Source: Trichoplusia ni
Taxonomy: Eukaryota; Arthropoda; Insecta; Lepidoptera; Noctuidae
Assembly (NCBI RefSeq): GCF_003590095.1
Contig: NC_039486.1
Span: forward strand, 1,550,001-1,614,000
Direction: 5' to 3'
DNA length: 64,000 nucleotides
Each line of letters starts with the position of its first letter. The first letter of the stretch is position 1. This document shows, in pieces, positions 56,316 through 64,000 of the stretch. Under the pieces are notes generated by a model. The model saw only the letters and a list, made by a program, of their open reading frames with translations, did no database searches and was not told the DNA's origin. The translations under genes were made by a program, and so were the position numbers.

Positions 56316-59300
56316 GTAGTGAGTCTAGTTTTAGCTTTGTTGGTTTGTGAGATTGAAAGCATTTGTATTTTATACTTAAACGTTTGCGTGTTGCAACATG
56401 GTTGTAGAAAAAAGAGATAAGCAGATAATTAAGATGTGAAATTTATGTTTTGTTGTTGCCCACATTTACCCACTGCTGGGCAACGATCTCCAACTATTTT
56501 ATTATAACGGAACTGTTCCATTCTAACCAAGTACTTATGAATCTATGACATACAAAAAAAATCTAATCTAATTTCAAAACGAAAATTTAAACAGCAAAAA
56601 ACAATATCAATCAAAATATCTCCATAAAACACCCACGTAGCGTCAGCAGCTGAAATCTTAGGCAACTTAAATAAACATTATTATTAATATTAACATTTGC
56701 TTGTGCAATCAAGACAATGGCGATGTGTGTTTAAATGTATGATACGGTCTAACAAAGCTTCATTGTATATTAATTGACAACTAAGAGTAGGGTCAGAAAA
56801 AAAAGGTTTGAAATTTTGTAAATTAAAAGTAAATTTGACTGCTGCAGTGAATTAGAATTTGTTTCTTTCTTACCTTATCTCATAGATGTGTGTTGTTTTA
56901 TAATATGTTTGTGTTAATTAATTAAAATAAATTCTCAAAATGAAAAATTAAATTTTGTTTACGGATATAGAAGTGTCTAAAGTGAATCAACGCGATTTAT
57001 TTCTCATCACATTTAATTAAGCTTTTTGATGTACTTAAAAACTTTGCCATTGCTACCAAAATAAAACTTGCTACTGCAGTTACTCTATCAAAAACAGTTA
57101 AGGCCAATAGTTTCTCTCAAAAGTTATGAGAAATACCCGTTTCCTAACACTCCGCGTTCAATTACACTGAAAATGTACTAGCATTTGTTTCACATCCACA
57201 TTTCAGTTAGGATTTGACCCTGCGATAACTTAACGCCTTAGCCGACGACTATTGTTCCAAATGACTATGTACGGTAGCCCTCACAACATTGATAACACTA
57301 ACAAACAAAAATAAACTCTAATACCTTGTGATAAAGACGGTGATATGCCAAACAGTTCTACAAATGTGAGGTTGGTTGTACTTTACCTATATTTACTGAC
57401 ATGTTTCGTTGTTAATGACCATGATATATTATGGTCATTTTGTGTCCTTGTCTTTGGCTAGATATGACGGTATCTATTGGGGTTGTGTTAAAGACATTAG
57501 TGGCATATTTCATAGAATCCATGCACTCATATTGAAGACGTGTAACAATGTGATGCGTTTCCAAGTGACGTTAGTCAGTCTGAGTCTGATCCTAAAAAAA
57601 TACCTTAATTTACTCTATTATACAAATTTCTTTATAAAAGATTTGATTTCCAATATTCTACTGTTGGGCACAGACACTTTTCTGTAAGAAGAATCATTTA
57701 GCCGTGATCAGTATGCTTACAGTCTGCGGATTGACAGTTTATTATAAATAAAATCAATTCATAATTATTTTTTTGCCATCGGTACAAAAGCGATGACGTA
57801 TTAGTCCGCCTATTTATGATTAATTAAAATAGTGTTGTTACATGTATTGTTACGCCTACTTTCATGGTGGGGAATATAGAGTTGTAACTGTAATTTGAGA
57901 TATAAGACGCGTCTATTAATAATGAAATAAAACAAAAGACCATCAAGATGAATTTTGAATTACGAATGGAACTATTCCCAAGATATTTAGTGTTTTTACA
58001 TTTTTCAGATGTCCAACTCTGGGCAAAAGGCTTTATTCTACTTAGACACTGCGGTTGGTTAACTCCAAATTCCATTCGATTCACAAAAAAAAGGAGTCAC
58101 GAATCTGCAATTTAAGTTTTCCCAGCAATTAATTGGCACTTTAGTCCAATATTAACAGTGAAATGGCAAACCAAATCCAATCACACTATCCACAAGTAAT
58201 TAATAACCGATAAAATTCCCTAGCTTTTAATAACCAGTCTGAAATCATCTTATTATCACCACACAAGATATATTATGCGGGAACCGAGCTATCACCACGC
58301 TAGATCTCAAATGATTGATCACACATTACAGGGAGTAACGGTGTAAAACAATTTCAAATGAATGATCTAATAATATGGCTAACTGCTTTTCCTAGTAACG
58401 ATATCTTACTAATGCTGCTATTTATCAGGAAATTCCATCATAGTCTGTAGGGAAATGATAAAAATGTCGTGTGTGGTGTAAAATTTATTAGTAAAGTTTG
58501 GCCCATTGCAGTGAAAGAATATGATTTGGGATAAAAATAGAATTTAATTGTTGAATCTTTTATTGTAAATGGTGAAGTGAATACGAAATGAAATGTTATG
58601 AAAGAAAGTTAACAAGATGAAGAATCCAAATTCGATAAAAAAAGTAAAACTGACTCTCCGATGTTAGTCATAAACTGAATCTCCATTAAACTGGAAATAT
58701 TTAAGAAGATATGGAACATTTCAATAGCATAAGTAACCACTAAGATGAAAAGGTCCTGAAATTTGAGAACACTCCATCAAAAACTACTAGGACCTAGAAT
58801 ATAATAACCTTAGCCATTTAATCCCAGTCATGTTACACGTTCGAAGTAACTTTCACATCAACGTTAAGCCCTACGGCTGACCAGGAGAACAGACAGGAAG
58901 GCAATTACGACAATATTTAATTAGAGTTACACAATAACGAGAATTACAAGGAAATGCAGATGGGTATTATCAGTTTAGCAATAAATTAAAGACAAGATTA
59001 GAACCACTGCTTTATTGCATGTTTGCATTCGGACGATACTATTTCGCAACGTTTGAAAGCTCAAATTCAAGTATTGCTTCCGTGGAGTATGAATTAATTG
59101 ATTATGCAACAGCTGGGCCTGTGTGATTGAGGAAAGGAATTCGTTTTCTATTGGGAAAATTATGTTACGTAGTACAGGAAGATTAGCCTAATGAAAATTC
59201 TGGGATTCGATGTCAATTTAAAGCGATATCTTGTATTATAAATGTAGGAAGTACAAACTAATAGGTGATAGATGTGAAACATCTCGACTAAGATCTAATA

Positions 59301-60879
59301 TCTGTTTGGTGTCCATTTATTTTTGTCATACAAGTCTAAGTCGAACCATTAGCGAATAAAGCTTAGATAATCAGGGCCAGACGAGAAGCTATGCGTGCTA
59401 AACGTCTATTTTTCAGTAGCATCTACAGTTAAATCACATCCCTATCTCGCGATCCAAACGTAATTTATCAAGTCCCCAGTGGCCTTAATATTAACCCCTT
59501 GAAGCGACAGGCCCGTGAAATGTGCCTCACTAGGCCAGCACGCACGCTTATCGAGAAATTATGAGTACAGTTGTGAGAGTCTAGGATTTATCTACAGCCC
59601 CGATACCGGGTAATGGCGCATCGTTAGAATATCCGTTGACGGAATTTTTCTTACGTTCCGTTATGCAGATATTATCTTGAGGTTTGTCTTTGGATGTACG
59701 GACATTGAAGGAGCTGAGTGTCAGCTGACACACTGACGGCTTACTGGTAAGTAGTGGAGGCAAGTGCCTTGCTAATGGAGAATCATTATTTCAAAAAGCA
59801 TTTAAGTAGGTATTTAACTTGCAAATAAGGAATAATGCTTTAAAATACTCATCCTCGACAGTATAAGATACCATTTGAAATTGCCAATGCCTCCCGATTG
59901 TATTTAAGTCACCGCACTATAGTCGTAAATTTAGGATAAGTTTGCTGATAAATACAAAAATCTTAAATCTTTTGACGATTTAGGAAAAAATAAAAATTTT
60001 CAAAAAATCATTCGCCACTTATTCGATAGTTTACTTCCAATGAGACGATAACACATTTTCCGGTGAATTTAATTCAATACGAGTCTAATTCCGTTAGTAT
60101 ATTAATACTCTTTCAGAGCGATTCGTCCCACTGAATGGTTCGTCCCACAGAGCGGTGTTTGGGCCGGCGGCGACGCGCTAACCGGGTTTGCGAGCGAATG
60201 AAATGTATTATAGTGATGGGGTAAATATTGTGGTCCCGGGATTAAGGACGATGATTAAGTAGGGTACATGATTTAAATTGTGAATACAGGTGCAAGGATA
60301 AAACAAAGTGAACAAGATAATACTTTTGAAATATTTTGTAAACAAGATTGAAGAAAAGTGTTTTCTGAAGAATACATATTTTTTGGTATAATAATGATTT
60401 CCAATGTCAGGAACAAACTGATTTTGCTTATAAATGTTTTCTCAAAACATCGAAAAGTAAAGCTATTGAAACGAGCGTCCGAAATGATATTGAACTGTCT
60501 TAATGTGACGTTTCAATTCAGTACAGATACACAGCTCAAACAAACATTTCGTAAGTGGTAGCCAAAGGCTTTACAAAGCATTAGATCGAGTGGAGTTGTG
60601 CACAAAGCATAACAATCATGATCTTTAACCTCACACGTTACAACTGCATTCTTCGGCTCACTTCAAGCGATGCTTACACGCACTTAGCAATGATATTGAT
60701 ATCACTGATACGCATGGGTTGTTTGAAAACCGTGGGAAATCTGTACCATTTAGTGGTGATTGTTTCTTTACCAAAGATCTAGAGAGATGGTAGGACGAAC
60801 TGGACGTGTATCTTGGGTAATCGGTCTCTTAAAGAAAGACCAGGGCCACTGGATGGCACGCTTTAAGTAATTTATTAGT

Positions 60880-60945
60880 TTTACCGCGGGGGATTTCACA
60901 AGCAAGTCACAAGCTCAAAGACACCTGAACATGACAGTGAGACTT
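60880..60945 (-). repeat. SINE tail fragment
   Basis: CCGCGGGGGATTTCACAAGC, then AAGTCACAAGCTCAAAGACA, is the complement of the body/tail of the SINE family at 34588. No tRNA head is visible. Confidence 0.45.
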
Positions 60946-62719
60946 AACAACATTTAGAGCCCGAAATCACAATGTTTTTTAAAATTAAAACTGTTTACTA
61001 ACTAAGTGTTTAAAGTACTAGTGAGCTGAACAATTTGTAGCCTAGAAATTTTGTCGGACAAATAAGGCGAAACTCCGGGAATCCAACATTTAGAGATGAG
61101 TACTAAATTCAGATTCCCGGAAAAACTTCCCCACACTATTCGGATGTTAGAACCATAAATGATGTACAGAAAATTTACACTGAAGGTACATCGAAACTAG
61201 GATAGTAGTGCTTAGGCTCTATAAGGCCATCGATACACTTAGTACAAAAATAGATCAGCGTAATATTATGTTGGAGGATCTAAAGAAAGCTGGTAGCAAT
61301 TACGAGCATTCTTAGTGGACATCACTCTTTATGTGGGGACTTTTCTAGTTTTCATTCACGTGGCAACTTCTCCTTGATTTAAAAGGTTCTTTGGCGGAGT
61401 GTTTCAATAATAACATAGTATTAAAATTCCGCTTAATATATTACATTTACTGATTGGATTTGGGTTTGATGAAGTGGCTTGAATTTAAACACAAACAGGT
61501 TCAGGTTAGAGGATTTGAAGGATTTGAAGGAAATGTTGAGTAAAAACCCAAATAGTTTTCTATTATTATGCTTTAAGTACTTTAATTCACTCTGAACATT
61601 ATTTCAAGCATTCTTTTGTTTACTAAGCGATTTCTCAATAAAAAGTCTGCCAACATGTTTCCGAAAAGGATTTGACAGAGTCATTAAAATAAAATGATTT
61701 CATGCCTAGATAACCGAATCACAGCAGTATCTAAGTAATATCAGTTAACATGCTGTGATCCAACGAATATAAAGTAAATATTCATTAACGAAAGTGTTAA
61801 TTGATTCAGATCCGGTCCAACATTTGAACCGTTATGTTTTATTAAATTGCATAGTCGAGAATATAACTAAGAGTTATGGTTAATGGATGTGGCAAGCGCG
61901 GAAATTGTGGGTTACGAGGCGTGGTTGAGACGTAAGGAATGTTTGTGATATAGAAGCATGACTGAGGAGTCTCCAATACCTACTAACGAGACACAATGAT
62001 TAAATGTATTTCGTCTTTTTTTATATATGTTTTTTTCCGTATGTTTGATGACACACACCTAGAATTACAATTTACTTAAATGCATTGGTTTCTTTACGTT
62101 ATAATCCTTACTTAAACCTTGCAACTTACATATTTGAACTTACGACCGTTAACTTGCCTTACCAACGTTATGTCACTTTAAGACTTTTTACCGTAGATTA
62201 CTGAACTTCACAAATATAACTTTAATCAGTACAAACTAATAATATGTTAAAGACGTATCCAGCACCATTAATTCTCGAATGGCAGCCGTAGGTGGCACGG
62301 TACCGTACCCAGGCCATTCTATTACCAGCAATGATTAATGCCGCTAAACCATTGGGATGCTTAATTGAAATCTAATTTTGATTTACTGTTCGCCATTTTA
62401 ATTGAAGTTATTTGCTCAGGAACTGTTTAATTGGTGTGTAGTTCATGCTTTGACCTAGTTGTGTTGTGCTGTTCGTTGCATGTGCTCAAAGGCGGGGCTG
62501 TGTGTGTCAGGACTTAGGATTTACTACATGTTAAAATTCCTTTAGTGTTTATTTATTTAGTATTCCGTTAATTGTATTGAGAGGGACCAAAATATTTTGT
62601 TATTGCTGCAGTAATATGAACTATCTTATCGACCTCTTTATAGGGTTGTCTAATGAAATATATAAAGCAACACCATTTTTTATGTCACCATTTATCGGTA
62701 GCATCTTAGAATTTATTAA

Positions 62720-62790
62720 GAAACATACATACCCTTTCAGAAACACACATTGGTACTTGCCTTAATTGGGATCGAACCTATGCCTCATAC
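62720..62790 (-). repeat. Degenerate SINE fragment
   Basis: TTGGTACTTGCCTTAATTGG, then GATCGAACCTATGCCTC, resembles the complement of a SINE B box with its upstream unit. It overlaps the start of a 110-codon ORF that I regard as chance. Confidence 0.4.
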
Positions 62791-63304
62791 ATACCAATCT
62801 ACAAATAAAAACGCAAATTCACTCCAACATTTAGTAATAGAAACATTAAGAATACAAAAAGCCCTAAAGACTATCCAGCATCTATTAAACCTTAAGAACA
62901 ACCTAACGCATCAAAATTTCTCTTATACACAACGGAATCAACGACGCAACGCACGTCTACATTATTTAGTTAGACATGGCAAAAAAGGACCGAGTCCCAC
63001 ATCATTAGTGGTCCGAACCAGTAGGGATAGACAGGTACGTCTTATTCAAGATAGAACGCATAAAACAGATGGGCAACAGTAAAATATTAGATGCAAACTC
63101 ACGGTAGCAAAAATGTCGTCGGATTTACATACAGATATGGTCTGCCGGCGAGGTCTGTGAAGACGATGTGAAATGCATCGGCCGGTTTGACTTGCGAGTT
63201 TTAATGTGATTTTTGGTAGGAATTCAGAGGTACTGAATTTGTTTACTGGGTTTTTTGGCGGTTGAAGAAATAGTCTGATTGTGCTTTTAAGAATTGCATA
63301 CTGA

Positions 63305-63506
63305 AAAAGTATAATTGAACCTTATTAGCAAGGCTTCACTGCCTGCCTGTTTTCATCAAGATTTATCAAATGAATCGTGGCTATACGACAATTGGTAGGG
63401 TCATAAATTTGCTGGGTGTTTTTTTTAGAATAATTGTTTTTTCTTTAGCATACGCTGTGTAAGAACCAAGTGCTGTTAGTCCGACTCAAACTGGTCCGGT
63501 TTTTTT
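63305..63506 (+). repeat. 5S-core dispersed repeat, diverged copy
   Basis: AACCTTATTAGCAAGGCTTC, GCCTGCCTGTTTTCATCAAG, AAATGAATCGTGGCTATACG, GGTCATAAATTTGCTGGGTG and an end TAGTCCGACTCAAACTGGTC followed by CGG keep the family's block order. Confidence 0.65.
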
Positions 63507-63910
63507 AAGATTTTGGAAATTCAAATCAAAATATTAGTGCGTTTTTTAGTAGCACGGTTATCAGTGAAAACTTTAACGTTTTAGTCGATATCCCTTGTTG
63601 CACATTATTTTTGAAAATAAAACGTAAAGACTATTAGCTTAATATGTTGCATCGATTTAATAAAAATCCTACATGGATATATATTAAAAGTAAGTACTTA
63701 GTGACGCGACATAGAAAATGTTTTACGCTAATTAACTAAAAAAACAATTAACCTTAAAAGATCGTTGGCTAACGATATATTAAAGACATTGTATGCAAAA
63801 TAAAGTGTTCCTAAGTAGATGATAATTTATATCGTCATAAAATTTAGGTTATAAATTGCTATCGAATAAACAAAGTTAAGCTTGATGAGACAAATTTTAA
63901 TAACTTTTCT

Positions 63911-64000
63911 AGGGTTCCGTAGCCAAACGGGTATAATGGAATCCTATTACTAAGGCTGTGTTAACCGTCTGTCCATCCATCTATCACCAGGGTATAATGG
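63911..64000 (+). repeat. 5S-core dispersed repeat, left end, cut by window edge
   Basis: AGGGTTCCGTAGCCAAACGG, then AATCCTATTACTAAGGCTGT and CCGTCTGTCCATCCATCTAT. This is the canonical start of the family, running off the right edge. Confidence 0.7.

Larger units (their letters stand above)
44333..64000. other. 3' part of a very long ds intron (>19.6 kb)
   Basis: No cadherin-like or other recognisable exon occurs between the ds exon at 44155-44332 and the window end, although several more N-terminal repeats and the signal peptide must be encoded. This is therefore taken as intron running past 64000. It has SINEs, 5S-core repeats, a GT microsatellite and some GC-balanced patches that may be regulatory. 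Open frames here, such as 45498-45911 (-), have no recognisable domain. Confidence 0.55.

Noticed and set aside
60731..60738. Su(H)-like site CGTGGGAA
   Set aside because: A single 8-bp match is expected by chance in 64 kb and has no paired site nearby.
62750..63082. 110-codon plus-strand ORF
   Set aside because: It begins in a SINE fragment and shows biased Gln/Asn/Thr composition without a known domain.

Overview
This is a stretch of insect nuclear genome, almost certainly from a moth or butterfly. It is AT-rich, its genes are split by GT-AG introns, and its repeats have a lepidopteran character: tRNA-derived SINEs, a Lep1-like Helitron starting in ATCCCACTAATATTATAAA and ending in CTAG, a dispersed repeat carrying a 5S-rRNA-like core, and a small MITE. 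Nothing in it looks prokaryotic. Two protein-coding genes are firmly supported, and both run off the window. Positions 315-4365 (+) hold the last five visible exons of an SLC1 / excitatory amino acid transporter (EAAT-like) gene; its 5' exons lie to the left. Positions 8540-44332 (-) hold the last 14 exons of the giant cadherin gene dachsous (ds); its 5' exons lie beyond 64000. The two genes converge, with about 4.2 kb of 3' UTR and intergenic DNA between their stop codons. For ds I placed every splice junction by reading the sequence. The 14 exons join to 8,304 nt (2,768 codons including the stop) with compatible phases at all 13 junctions and no internal stop. They encode about 22 cadherin repeats (the first partial), one transmembrane helix, and a long cytoplasmic tail with the conserved Dachsous/DCHS block around YNWDYLLDWGPQYQPL. 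If the protein has the 27 repeats of Drosophila Ds, the window starts inside EC6, and about five repeats plus the signal peptide are missing. Layout: 1-4365 EAAT-like exons and introns; 4366-8539 the convergent intergenic region, with a speculative two-exon small gene on the minus strand (6834-7195); 8540-16336 a dense block of ds 3' exons (EC12 to C-terminus); 16337-20179 an intron with a CpG-rich, promoter-like patch; 20180-22320 four ds exons; 22321-40714 an 18.4-kb intron with most of the repeats (SINEs, LINE remnant, LTR-like segment, MITE); 40715-44332 two ds exons with a Lep1-like Helitron between them; 44333-64000 the 3' part of a further intron longer than 19.6 kb, with no coding exon I can recognise but several repeats and possible regulatory patches. 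In function, ds encodes the ligand/receptor partner of Fat in planar cell polarity and Hippo growth control. The EAAT-like gene would move acidic amino acids across the plasma membrane with Na+. I see no functional link between them beyond being neighbours.
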